From Actinomadura sp. CNU-125 (GTDB lineage Bacteria > Actinomycetota > Actinomycetes > Streptosporangiales > Streptosporangiaceae): a stretch of DNA of 35,319 nt. The position numbers and the translations under genes are program-made. The stretch spans positions 1 through 35,319 of the forward strand of contig NZ_MKJY01000582.1 of NCBI RefSeq assembly GCF_001942465.1, read 5' to 3'. This document shows, one piece after another, positions 24,659-33,522 of this stretch (positions are counted from its first letter, which is position 1; the number at the start of each line of letters is the position of its first letter). Under the pieces are notes generated by a model. That model saw only the letters and a program-made list of their open reading frames with translations. It was not told where the DNA came from and did not search any database.

Positions 24659-25534
24659 ATGGCGAACCCACCTGTGAAGAACTCCAAGTTCAAGGCCCTG
24701 GCCGCCGCCACCGCCGCGTCCCTCGGCCTGGCCCTGCTCGCCCCGGGGTTGCCCGCCGCCTCGGCGGCGCCCGCGGCCGCCGAGGCGGCCCCGGTTCCCG
24801 AGTTCGACCTGGCGAACAACTGCCCGGCGCTGCCGCCCGAGGGCGACCCCGCCACCTGGGACTGCATGGTGATGGCGGTCGCCGGCGGCTCCATGCAGCT
24901 CGGCGGCCTCACCCAGGAGATCACCTCACCGATCAAGATCGTCGTGCAGACCGGCCCGCCCGAGGGCGGCGGCGTCGACGAGATCAAGCAGATCAAGATG
25001 CTCTCCGAGCCGATGAAGATCCCGGGCGGAGTCCTCGGGCTGGTGGGCCTGCCGTCGATCCCGGGCCTGGAGGACGTGCCGGGCTTCAAGGTCGAGGTCG
25101 CCTCCGAGTACGCGGGCAACTTCAGCTTCGCGCTGCCGAACGCGAAGGTCAGCATGCGGGTGCGCATCATCAACCTGCTGCTGGGCAACGAGTGCTACCT
25201 CGGCGGCGAGGACGACCCGATCGACTTCAACATGGTCGCCGACGGGTCGACCATCCGGCTGGTGTCCCCCGGCGACCCGGCCGACCCGCTGGGCAGCCCG
25301 CTGATCATCGGCGCGACCGCGTCGGACGACACCTTCACGGTGCCCGAGTCCGACTGCGGCATCTGGTCGCCGCTGATCGACTGGCAGGCCGGGCTGCCCT
25401 CGCCCGCCGGCGAGAACAGCGCCACGTTCGAGACGTACATCGCGATCGGCAACTACAGCCAGACCGGCGGCGCGGCGGCCACGGCCCGCACCACCCGCGC
25501 CATGACCGACCCGCGGACCTTCAAGGTCGGCTGA
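24659..25534 (+). CDS. Secreted protein of unknown function (second of two adjacent)
   Basis: From the ATG at 24659 the protein has 291 residues; a GTG at 24674 (VKNSKFK) is also possible, and neither has a good ribosome binding site. The signal peptide runs through FKALAAATAASLGLALLAPG to the AASAAPAA cleavage region. The mature part has four cysteines (NNCPALPP, WDCMVM, NECYLGG, SDCGIW) and segments rich in Gly, Pro and beta-branched residues, such as ITSPIKIVVQTGPPEGGG and NFSFALPNAKVSMRVRIINL. This suggests an all-beta exported protein of spore-coat or surface type; that is a guess. Its size and motifs differ from the upstream protein, so the two are neighbours rather than obvious duplicates. 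Confidence 0.78.
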   Translation: MANPPVKNSKFKALAAATAASLGLALLAPGLPAASAAPAAAEAAPVPEFDLANNCPALPPEGDPATWDCMVMAVAGGSMQLGGLTQEITSPIKIVVQTGPPEGGGVDEIKQIKMLSEPMKIPGGVLGLVGLPSIPGLEDVPGFKVEVASEYAGNFSFALPNAKVSMRVRIINLLLGNECYLGGEDDPIDFNMVADGSTIRLVSPGDPADPLGSPLIIGATASDDTFTVPESDCGIWSPLIDWQAGLPSPAGENSATFETYIAIGNYSQTGGAAATARTTRAMTDPRTFKVG

Positions 25535-25556
25535 CGCGGAGCGGCGGTACCGGCGG

Positions 25557-25602
25557 GACGGGCGGCGGGACGGGCAGGGCGTGAGCCCGTCCCGCCGCCC
25601 GT
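25557..25602. terminator. Bidirectional terminator with a 19-bp perfect stem
   Basis: GACGGGCGGCGGGACGGGC (25557-25575) pairs exactly with GCCCGTCCCGCCGCCCGTC (25584-25602) around an 8-base loop. It separates the plus-strand secreted-protein gene from the minus-strand symporter gene, so it can end both transcripts. Confidence 0.8.
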
Positions 25603-25649
25603 CCGTTCCCGCCCGTTCCGTCCGTATGGGCGAGCGGGCGGGAACGGTT

Positions 25650-27374
25650 TCACACGCGCTTCGGACGCCACGTGCCTCGGTCGACGTTCAGCGACTCGGG
25701 CGTGTGCAGGCGCACCATCATGCGCGCGGTCCCGGGCGGCACCCGGCGGGGCGTGCACCACGACACGACGATCATGACGGTGAAGGCGAGCGGGACGGTC
25801 CACGCGGCGGGTTCGGCGAGCAGCGCGCCCGCGAGCCCGTCCGGAGGCCCGGCGATCGTCCAGACGACGGCGCCCCCGGCGGACGCGCCGCCCGCGACGA
25901 GCCCGGCGAGGGCGCCGGGGACGGTGAGCCGCCGCCACCAGACGCCGAGCACGAGCAGCGGGCAGAACGTGGACGCGGCGACGGCGAACGCGAGCCCGAC
26001 GACGTCCGCGACCGACAGCGAGCGCGCCGCGATGGCGAGGCCCAGCGGGACGACGAGCGCGAGCAGCGTCCCCGCGCGGAACGAGCGGACGCCGCCGCGC
26101 AGGATGTCCTGCGCGAGGACGCCCGCGACCGACACCGTGATCCCCGACGAGGTGGACAGGAACGCGGCGACGGCGCCCCCGGTGACGAGGGCGCCGAGGA
26201 GGTCGCCGCCGACCCCCTCGACGAGCCGTCCGGGCAGCGTGAGGACGACCGCGTCGGTCCGTCCGGTCATCAGCAGTTCGGGCGTGTAGAGGCGGCCGAG
26301 CGCCCCGTACAGGGCGGGGAGCAGGTAGAACGCGCCGAGGAGCGACAGGACCATGACGGTCGTGCGGCGCGCGGCCCGCCCGTCCGGGTTCGTGTAGAAG
26401 CGGACGAGGACGTGCGGGAGCCCCATCGTGCCGAGGAACGTCGCCAAGATGAGCGAGTACGTCGCGTAAAGGGAATGGTCTCCGCCCAAGGGAATCGACC
26501 ATTCGCGGTCGGTCTTGACCGGATCGCCGCTCACGTGCGGGACGCTCGCGCCGCCGGGGAACGTGACGGTCGTCCCCTGGTCGATGTGGTGCGTCCCCGG
26601 GGCGAGGGTGAGGGACGCGCCGTCGAGCGTGCGGCCGTCGACGCGTCCGTCCGCGGTCACCCGGGCAGGCTCGGTGACGTTCACGGCGACCGGCATGCCG
26701 ACGGAGACGGTGGTGCGCTCGGGGAACCGCGGCGGGAGGTCCGAGGACAGGCCGGGCGCGCCGTCGTGGCGCCACGCGAGCAGCAGGAAGACGAGCGGCA
26801 CGGCGAGCGCGGTCAGCTTGAGCCAGTACTGGAACGCCTGGACGAGCGTGATGCTGCGCATGCCGCCGACCAGCACGTTCACCGCGACGACGACGGCGAT
26901 CAGGACGCCGCCCGTCCACACCGGAACGCCCGCGACGGTGCGCAGCACGAGCCCGGCGCTCTGGAACTGCGGCAGCAGGTACAGCCAGCTGATCAGCACG
27001 ACGAGGACGGACGCGACGCGCCGCACCGCCATCGACTCCAGCCGGGCCTCCGCGAAGTCGGGCAGCGTGTACGCGCCGGACCGCCGCAGCGGCGCCGAGA
27101 CCAGGACGAGCAGGACGAGGTAGCCGCCCGTCCAGCCGACCGGGAGCCACAGCATGTCGGCGCCGTGCGCGAGGATCAGCCCGGCGATGCCGAGGAACGA
27201 CGCGGCCGACAGGTACTCGCCGCCGATCGCGGACGCGTTCCGCAGCGGCGTCACCGTCCGGGACGCGACGTAGAAGTCGGACGTCGTGCGGGAGATCCGC
27301 ACGCCGAGCGTCCCGATCAGGACGGTGGCGAACACGACGAGGACGACGCCCGCGAGCCCGTACGCGGTGCTCAT
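25650..27374 (-). CDS. Second sodium:solute symporter (SSS family, monocarboxylate type)
   Basis: This protein has 574 residues and an intact frame. The ATG at 27374 overlaps the previous stop (ATGA). About 13 helices are seen, with SSS landmarks FYVASRTVTPLRNASAIGGE near residue 35 and GTMGLPHVLVRFYTNPDG. Between helices, residues about 210-290 form a soluble insertion rich in Thr and Val (VGMPVAVNVTEPARVTADG and following), predicted outside; it makes this protein longer than the ActP-like one. The C-terminal tail HTPESLNVDRGTWRPKRV is typical of this actinomycete branch. It is the last gene of a sensor kinase-regulator operon, so import of a carboxylate sensed by that system is likely. Confidence 0.88.
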   Translation of the reverse strand: MSTAYGLAGVVLVVFATVLIGTLGVRISRTTSDFYVASRTVTPLRNASAIGGEYLSAASFLGIAGLILAHGADMLWLPVGWTGGYLVLLVLVSAPLRRSGAYTLPDFAEARLESMAVRRVASVLVVLISWLYLLPQFQSAGLVLRTVAGVPVWTGGVLIAVVVAVNVLVGGMRSITLVQAFQYWLKLTALAVPLVFLLLAWRHDGAPGLSSDLPPRFPERTTVSVGMPVAVNVTEPARVTADGRVDGRTLDGASLTLAPGTHHIDQGTTVTFPGGASVPHVSGDPVKTDREWSIPLGGDHSLYATYSLILATFLGTMGLPHVLVRFYTNPDGRAARRTTVMVLSLLGAFYLLPALYGALGRLYTPELLMTGRTDAVVLTLPGRLVEGVGGDLLGALVTGGAVAAFLSTSSGITVSVAGVLAQDILRGGVRSFRAGTLLALVVPLGLAIAARSLSVADVVGLAFAVAASTFCPLLVLGVWWRRLTVPGALAGLVAGGASAGGAVVWTIAGPPDGLAGALLAEPAAWTVPLAFTVMIVVSWCTPRRVPPGTARMMVRLHTPESLNVDRGTWRPKRV

Positions 27375-27892
27375 GCGTCCGCGGCGTCCGATGCGTCCGG
27401 CGCCCGCGGCGCGTCCGGCGCGCGCGGGCCGGGCACCCCGGTCGGGTCGGTCGCGAGGGGGTCGCGGGCGGCGGCCGGGTCACGGTCGACGAGTTCGGCG
27501 AAGTCGTCCTCGTTGCGTTCGGCGAGCCGGACGTACAGCCGGCCGAGCACGACGAAGCACGGGTAGATCGCCCCGGCGAGCACGACCCACGGCAGCGGCA
27601 GCCCGAGCACCTGCTGCTCGCGCACCTGCGGGACCAGCGCGAACAGCCCCGGCAGGCCGAACACGACGAGGCCGAGGAGGGCGCAGAGCCGGGTCGCGAG
27701 GCGCAGTTGCGCGCGGATGAGCGAGCGCATGTACGCCTCGCCGAGCCCGGTCTGCTCGTCGATCTCCCGGGTGACGGGGTAGCGCGGACGGCGTGCGGCG
27801 CGGGTGCGCGGCCCGGTGACGAGCACCCGCCCGGGGGCCGGGCCCGGGCCGTCCGTGCGTCCTTCGGACGGACGGCCGCCGGCGGGGCTCAC
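27371..27892 (-). CDS. Small membrane protein accompanying the second symporter (DUF485-like role)
   Basis: This protein has 173 residues. The GTG at 27892 overlaps the response regulator stop (GTGA), and its own stop overlaps the symporter start. A Pro/Arg-rich N-terminal tail of about 50 residues leads to YPVTREIDEQTGLGEAYMRS. Two membrane helices follow, near LCALLGLVVFGLPGLFALVP and LPLPWVVLAGAIYPCFVVLG, and the C-terminal tail is acidic and Pro-rich. Position and topology match the two-helix partner proteins found with actinomycete SSS symporters, although the sequence is not close to the DUF485 protein at 23101-23570. It probably supports or regulates the symporter. Confidence 0.8.
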   Translation of the reverse strand: MSPAGGRPSEGRTDGPGPAPGRVLVTGPRTRAARRPRYPVTREIDEQTGLGEAYMRSLIRAQLRLATRLCALLGLVVFGLPGLFALVPQVREQQVLGLPLPWVVLAGAIYPCFVVLGRLYVRLAERNEDDFAELVDRDPAAARDPLATDPTGVPGPRAPDAPRAPDASDAADA

Positions 27893-28650
27893 GGCGTCCG
27901 CCTCGCCCGCCGGACGAGCAGGTCGCGCAGCTCGCGGACGTGCCGGCGGCTCACCGGGAGTTCGACGTCGCCGACGATGACCGTGCAGCGCCCGGAGTCG
28001 AGCCGCAGCTCCTTGATCGCCGACAGCGACACCAGGTGGCTGCGGTGCACCCGGACGAACCCGGCGCCGCGCCACCGTTCCTTCAGTGCGGCGAGCGGGA
28101 TGCGCACGAGGTGGCTGCCACCCTGGGTGTGCAGGCGCGCGTAGTCGCCCTGGGCCTCGACGTACAGCACCTCGGCCGGGGTGACGAACCGGGTCACGCC
28201 GCCCAGTTCGACGGGCATCGGCTCGGGTTCGCCGGGCGGCGGCTCGACGTCGGCGCCGCCGTCCGCGCCCTCGCTGCCCTCCAGGACCCGCCGGATCGCC
28301 TCCCGCAGCCGTTCGGGCCGGACCGGCTTCAGAATGTAGTCGGTCGCCTTGATCTCGAACGCGTCCACGGCGTGGTCGTCGTAGGCGGTGACGTAGACGA
28401 TGTGCGGCGCGCGCGCGAACTGCGCGAGGACGCGGCCGAGCACCGTGCCGTCCAGGCCGGGCATGCGGATGTCGAGGAACACGGCCGCGATCGGCTGGTT
28501 GTCGGCGAGCGACCGGTCGAGCCGGCGCAGCGCGGCGGCGCCGTCCCGCGCGGTGTGGATCTCGCCGATCCGCGGGTCGGAGCTGAGCAGGTGAACGAGG
28601 TCGTCGAGTGCCGGACCCTCGTCGTCCACCGCCAGGACACGCAGGCCCAC
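27889..28650 (-). CDS. LytTR-type response regulator
   Basis: From the GTG at 28650, behind GGGAAGGGTGG, the protein has 253 residues. The receiver domain has the acidic pair in VLAVDDEG, the phosphorylated Asp60 in FLDIRMPG, the Thr in YVTAYDD and the Lys in ILKPVRP. A Pro/Glu-rich linker precedes the LytTR DNA-binding domain, with YVEAQGDYARLHTQGGSHLV, FVRVHRSHLVSL and LPVSRRHVREL. The frame stays open upstream to 28719, but that adds a non-homologous tail. It should be phosphorylated by the kinase encoded 70 bases upstream and control this operon. The design resembles enterobacterial BtsSR and YpdAB, which switch on pyruvate transporters. Confidence 0.92.
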   Translation of the reverse strand: MGLRVLAVDDEGPALDDLVHLLSSDPRIGEIHTARDGAAALRRLDRSLADNQPIAAVFLDIRMPGLDGTVLGRVLAQFARAPHIVYVTAYDDHAVDAFEIKATDYILKPVRPERLREAIRRVLEGSEGADGGADVEPPPGEPEPMPVELGGVTRFVTPAEVLYVEAQGDYARLHTQGGSHLVRIPLAALKERWRGAGFVRVHRSHLVSLSAIKELRLDSGRCTVIVGDVELPVSRRHVRELRDLLVRRARRTP

Positions 28651-28720
28651 GACACCACCCTTCCCGTACCCCGTCCCTCCTGTGCAGTGGGCCACATTCC
28701 AGTCAAAGGACGTCGGCAAG

Positions 28721-29916
28721 TCAAGCGTTCACCGACGCCGTGACGCCCGGCTTGTACTTCGGTACCCGCACCGTCACCTTCGTCCCGGCGCGGGCCCGGT
28801 CTCGACGGCGAGGCCGTACTCGTCGCCGTACACCTGGCGGAGCCGGTCGTCGACGTTGGCGAGCCCGATCCCGGCGGCCTCGTCGGCGAGCGGCCGGTCG
28901 CCGCCGGACAGCAGGCGCCGCACGTCCTCGGGGTCCATGCCGACGCCGTCGTCCTCGACGTTGATGACGCAGTCGGCGCCCGCGTCCTCGGCGACGATCG
29001 TGATGAGGCCGGGCTCGGACCGGTCCTGGAGGCCGTGCCGGACGGCGTTCTCGACGAGCGGTTGCAGGCACAGGAACGGGACGGCGACGGGCAGCACCTC
29101 CGGCGCGACGCGGAGCCGCACCCGCAGATGCTCCCCGAACCTGGCGCGTGCAGTAAGAGGTATTGGTCGATGGAGTGCAGTTCCTCTGCGAGCGTCGTGA
29201 AATCTCCGTGCCGCCGGAACGAGTACCTGGTGAAGTCCGCGAACTCCAGGAGGAGTTCCCGCGCGCGCTCTGGGTCGCTGCGGACGAACGACGCGATCGT
29301 CGTCAGCGAGTTGTAGATGAAGTGCGGGGAGATCTGGGCCCGCAGCGCCCGCATCTCCGCCTCCATGAGCTGCGTGCGGGAGCGGTCCAGCTCGGCGAGC
29401 TCCAGCTGGGCGCCGACCCACTGCGCGACCTCCTCGGCCGCCCGGATGAGCCCCGCCGGGACGTCCTCCCCGTACGCGGCGAGCGTGCCGATCACCCGGT
29501 CGTCGGTGGCCAGCGGCACGACGACGACACGGCGGATCAGGCAGTCGAGCCGCTCGCACTCGACGTCGTGCACCTGCGTGCGCCCGTTCCCGAGCGTCGC
29601 CTCGGCGTGCCCGGTCACCTCGCCGCAGTGGTGCTCGCCGTCGCCGTCCCACGCGAGCGGCCGCTCCCCGTCGGTGATCGCGAGCCCGGGGCAGCCGAGC
29701 AGCGCCCGCAGGTGCCGCGCGGCCTTCTGCGCGCCCTGCTCGGTGAGCCCCCCGCGGAACGCCGGCGCGGCCCGCGACGCGGTGTGCAGCGTCTCGAACG
29801 TCGCGCGCCGCGCGGGCCCGCCGAGGTCGCCGCCCGTCCCGCGCCGGCCGCCGCCGCAGCAGCGCGGGCACCCACGTCAGCAGCAGCGTCGCGACCACCG
29901 CGATGACCACGTCCAT
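28721..29916 (-). CDS. LytS-type sensor histidine kinase, three suspected indels
   Basis: The ATG at 29916 gives one N-terminal helix, MDVVIAVVATLLLTWVPALL. A GAF-like sensor part (FRGGLTEQGAQKAARHLRAL, then VVVVPLATDDRVIGTLAAYG) follows. The His-kinase block ISPHFIYNSLTTIASFVRSD holds the phosphorylated His. The ATPase has LVENAVRHGLQ (N box), VEDDGVGMDPED (G1) and GIGLANVDDRLRQVYG (G2). Frame changes fall near 29845-29865, near 29150 (one added G gives YLLLARARFGEHLRV) and near 28797 (one added G gives TGPGAGTKVTVRVP). All three parts are conserved, so sequencing indels are likelier than decay, but three in one gene deserve checking. About 398 residues when repaired. Confidence 0.82.
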
Positions 29917-29947
29917 GCCGGACAACCTATGCCGGGCACTGCCGCGC

Positions 29948-29974
29948 CGTACCCCGCGCGCTACTTTCGGTACG
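29948..29974. promoter_or_regulatory. Inverted repeat upstream of the sensor kinase gene
   Basis: CGTACC (29948-29953) and GGTACG (29969-29974) are perfect 6-base arms, 15 bases apart, within the 80-base gap before the kinase ATG. On minus, TAGGTT lies seven bases before that ATG, which would fit a leaderless transcript, but no good -35 is seen. Control by a dimeric regulator is possible. Confidence 0.35.
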
Positions 29975-29996
29975 CTTCCGCCGCCTGTGCCGACGG

Positions 29997-31212
29997 TCAG
30001 CGGACGTCCGCCGCGGATTCCGCCGCGACCTCGCTCTCGGTCTCGCCCTCCGGCGCGGGGGCGGGCAGGACGCCCTCGTACACCTCCATCACGCGGTGGA
30101 CGAGCCGGTCCCACGTGCGGTCGTTCACGCGGCGGCGCGCCGCCACCGTGACGGCCCGCGCCAGCGCCCGCGATTCGAGGAGTTCGCGCAGCGCGGCGGC
30201 CAGTTCCCGCGGGTTCTCCGGGGAGACGAGCAGCCCGCTGCGGCGGTGCTCGACCAGTTCGGGGACGCCGCCCGTCCGGCTCGCCACGATCGGGACGCGC
30301 GAGTGCATCGCCTCCAGCAGCACCGACCCGACTTCCTCGTGCCGGGACGGCAGCGCGAGGACGTTCAGTTCGCGGAGCACGCGCGGCACGTAGTCGTGCG
30401 GGACGAACCCGAGGAAGTGCGTGCGCTCGCCGATGCCGAGCCGCGCCGCGAGGCGCTGCAGCTTCGCCCGTTCGGGGCCGTCGCCGACGACGACGAGGTG
30501 CGCGTCCGTCGAATCCTGCAGCGTCGCGAACGCGCGCAGCAGGACGTCCACGCCTTTCCGCTCGGCCAGCCGCCCGACGTACCCGATGCGCGGCGCGGGG
30601 ATCCGCTCCGGCATGACCGGTTCGTCCAGTTCCGGGGTGCCGAGTTCGGCGAGGAACTCGGCGCCGATGCCGGACGGCACGACGTGCAGCCGCTCGGCGG
30701 CGACGCCGTCGCCCGCGAGCGCGTCCCGCAGCCCCTCGGTCGGCACGAGCACCGCGGCCGCGCGGCCCAGCCCGTCGAGCCGCTCGATCCGGGCGCGATC
30801 GTCCGGCGCGGCCTGCCGTGCACCGTCACCACCAGCGGCGCCCGCGCGTGCGCGGCGACGTGCCGCGGCCGGTCAGCACCGCCGGGTCCTCGCCGAGGTG
30901 CGCGTGCACGAGGTCGGCGCCGTCCGCGAGTCCCGGCGCGCGCAGCCACGCCGCCGCCGCGTACCCCTGCCGCAGCACGGCGACCGGCAGCCCGAGCCGG
31001 ACGACGCGTCCGTGCCGGCCCAGCCGGGCGATCGCGGGCGCGTCCGGTGGCCGGGTGGTCACGACGGTCTGCCGCACGCCGAGACCGTCCAGTGCCCGGC
31101 TCAGCTGCGCCGCGTGGTTCTGCATGCCGCCGATCGGGTCGAACCGGACACCGCGCCCCAGCAGCGCCGAGGGCGGGGGTTCGAACACCGGGCACAGCCG
31201 CAGCACGTGCAT
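29997..31212 (-). CDS. GT4-family glycosyltransferase, two suspected indels
   Basis: The ATG at 31212 follows GGAGGGGAAGG. The GT-B N-terminal domain opens MHVLRLCPVFEPPPSALLGR, with GGMQNHAAQLSRAL and ADLVHAHLGEDPAV. The C-terminal domain has RIGYVGRLAERKGVDVLL, LVVVGDGPERAKL and the nucleotide-sugar EX7E motif EEVGSVLLEAMHSRVPIVAS, then TGGVPELV. Frame changes lie near 30864 (one added base gives RHVAAHARAPLVVTVHG) and near 30812 (one added G gives AAPDDRARIERLDGLGRAAA). About 405 residues when repaired. It transfers a sugar from a nucleotide-sugar, retaining its configuration, probably onto a lipid or glycan at the cell envelope. No other glycan genes are nearby. Confidence 0.85.
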
Positions 31213-31650
31213 GGCAACCTTCCCCTCCGGGCGGAGCCCTTTTCGCGGGCCGGCCCGCCCGTCGACCTTCCACCGCACCCGCCGCCGAAACCCCGCCGCC
31301 CAGGTCAGCAGGACGCGGACGGGCGCGGCACCGGGGCGGGCATCCGCGGCCGTCGAGGCGGCCGTCGGGGCGGCCGGGGGCACGGTGGCGGGCCGCTCGC
31401 ACGGCGGCCGGACCGACAGCATCACCAGCACCAGCAGCAGGACCGCCGCGGCCAGCGCCACGGACACGATGACGATCGCCGAGCGGGCGGGCCGCCACGG
31501 CACCGGGTCCCGCGCGCCGTCCCCGGGCTCGGCGGGCGCGAGCGTCGTGAGCCGGAACGTGGCGAGCCGGCGGGCGAGCGACGGGTCGTCCCGCTCCAGG
31601 CCGGCGTCGATGCGCCGCAGCAGCATCTCCTCCCGCGGGGAGAGTCCCAT
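31213..31650 (-). CDS. DUF3040 membrane protein without an in-frame stop before the glycosyltransferase
   Basis: The ATG at 31650 gives MGLSPREEMLLRRIDAGLER followed by DDPSLARRL, the standard opening of actinomycete DUF3040 proteins. One strong membrane helix, SAIVIVSVALAAAVLLLVLV, follows near residue 60. Family members usually have a second helix and end within 100-140 residues. Here the frame continues through an Ala/Pro-rich stretch and basic WKVDGRAGPRKGLRPEG straight into the glycosyltransferase start, with no stop. Either there is another indel, with the true stop in a neighbouring frame near 31310, or the two proteins are fused. A separate ribosome binding site at the glycosyltransferase ATG argues for two proteins. 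The end given is only an outer limit. Function unknown. Confidence 0.65.
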
Positions 31651-31662
31651 GGCCGCACCCCG

Positions 31663-33374
31663 TCAGCGCCCGGACGGGGGCGGGGACGGCGGGCCGGACG
31701 GCGGCGGGGTCGCGAGCTCGGCCTCCTGCGGCGGTTCCTTCGGCGGGTAGTGCAGGTCGAACGCCGGGCGCATGGACCGGATGCGCGGCATCCGCGTGAA
31801 GTTGTGGCGGGGCGGCGGGCACGACGTCGCCCATTCCAGCGAGTTGCCGTAGCCCCACGGGTCGTCCACGCCGACCTTGGGCGCGCGCCTCCACGTCCGG
31901 TAGATGTTCCACAGGAACGCGAACGTGGACGCGCCGAGGATGAACGAGCCGATGGACGACACCGCGTTCAGCGTCGTGAACTCGTCGGCGTACGTGGCGT
32001 ACCGGCGCGGGAGGCCCTGGGCCCCGGCCCAGTGCTGGACGAGGAACGTCGTGTGGAAACCGACGAACAGCGTCCAGAAGTGGATCTTGCCCCAGGTCTC
32101 GTTCAGCTTGCGGCCGGTCATCTTCGGCCACCAGAAGTAGAAGCCGCCGAACATCGCGAAGACGACCGTGCCGAACAGCACGTAGTGCATGTGGCCAACG
32201 ACGAAGTAGCTGTCGGTGAGGTGGAAGTCCAGCGGCGGCGACGCGAGGATCACCCCGGTCAGGCCGCCGAACAGGAACGTCACGAGAGGAAGCCGAGCGC
32301 CCACAGCATCGGCGTCTCGAACGTCAGCTGGCCCTTCCAGATCGTCCCGATCCAATTGAAGAACTTGATCCCGGTCGGCACCGCGATCATGAAGGAGGTG
32401 ATGGAGAAGAAGGGCAGCAGGACGCCGCCGGTGGCGAACATGTGGTGCGCCCACACCGTCATGGACAGGCCGCTGATCGCGATCGTCGCCGCGACCATCC
32501 CCAGGTAGGCGAAGAGCGGCTTGCGCGCGAACACCGGGAGGATCTCGGTGACGATGCCGAAGAACGGCACCGCCACGATGTAGACCTCGGGATGCCCGAA
32601 GAACCAGAACAGGTGCTGCCACAGCAGCCCGCCGCCGTGCGCCGGGTCGTAGACGTGGGTGCCGAGCTTGCGGTCGGCGAGCATCGCGAACAGCGCGGCC
32701 GCCAGGACCGGGAACGCGATCAGCACCATGATGCTGGTGAGCAGGACGTTCCAGGTGAAGATCGGCATCCGGAACATCACCATGCCCGGGGCGCGCATCG
32801 TGACGATCGTCGCGATGATGTTGACGGACGTCAGCACCGTCCCCACCCCGGACAGGATCAGCCCCGCGGCCCACAGGTCGCCGCCGAGGCCCGGCGAGTA
32901 GGTGCCGCCCGCCAGCGGCTGGTAGGAGAACCATCCGAACGCCGCCGCGCCGCCCGGCACGATGAACCCGCTGATGACGATCAGCCCGCCGAACAGGAAC
33001 ATGTAGTACGTGAGCGCGTTCAGCCTCGGGAACGCGACGTCCGGCGCGCCGATCTGCAGCGGCACGAGCACGTTCGCGAACCCGGCGAACAGCGGCGTCG
33101 CGAACAGCAGCAGCATGATCGTGCCGTGCATGGTGAACAGCTCGTTGTAGTGCTGGCTATCGACGACCTGCATGCCGGGCCGGAGGAGTTCGGCGCGCAT
33201 CAGCATGGCGAGGACGCCCGCGACCAGGAACATCGAGAACGACGTCCCGAGGTAGAGGTAGCCGACCATCTTGTGGTCGGTCGTCGCCAGGACGTGGCCG
33301 ATCCTGGTGCCCATCCGGTGCCGCGCCAGCGCCTCCTCGGTGCTCGCGTCCGCCCGGCCCTCCACGGCCGTCAT
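31663..33374 (-). CDS. ctaD: Cytochrome c oxidase subunit I (aa3-type), one suspected 2-base insertion
   Basis: The ATG at 33374 follows GGAGGAGGGG. The protein has the twelve-helix oxidase core. MHGTIMLLLFATP carries a heme a ligand, FFGHPEVYIVAVP the CuB His and cross-linked Tyr, VWAHHMFATG the other CuB histidines, and VGHMHYVLFG the heme a and a3 ligands. It reduces O2 to water and pumps protons. Near 32283 the frame breaks: MLWALGFLS stops, while the next frame gives VTFLFGGLTGVILASPP. Removing a duplicated TC restores the family's GFLVTFLFGG. About 569 residues. No subunit II, III or cytochrome bc genes are next to it, so it may be an extra, separately placed copy. Confidence 0.93.
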
Positions 33375-33479
33375 CGGCTCCCCTCCTCCCGGCCCCGATC
33401 CGACGCTCCCGAGTGGGCACTAACCCGGGGATCACCCTTCAAACGCGGGGCGGCCGAAGGATGGAACGTCCATGATCGA

Positions 33480-33510
33480 AGCCGGAGGAGGGGCGGAGGA
33501 GGGGCGGGGG
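33480..33510. repeat. Short purine-rich tandem repeat between ctaD and the beta-propeller gene
   Basis: CGGAGGAGGGG occurs twice in tandem (about 33483-33505), followed by a further G run. It lies 3' of the beta-propeller gene. A small inverted repeat ATGGA-ACG-TCCAT (33461-33473) lies beside it in the ctaD upstream region. No function is assigned. Confidence 0.45.
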
Positions 33511-33522
33511 AAGCGCGGCTGA

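Noticed and set aside
29163..30393. Plus-strand open frames opposite the sensor kinase gene
   Set aside because: They have no recognisable domain, while the minus strand carries H, N, G1 and G2 kinase boxes.
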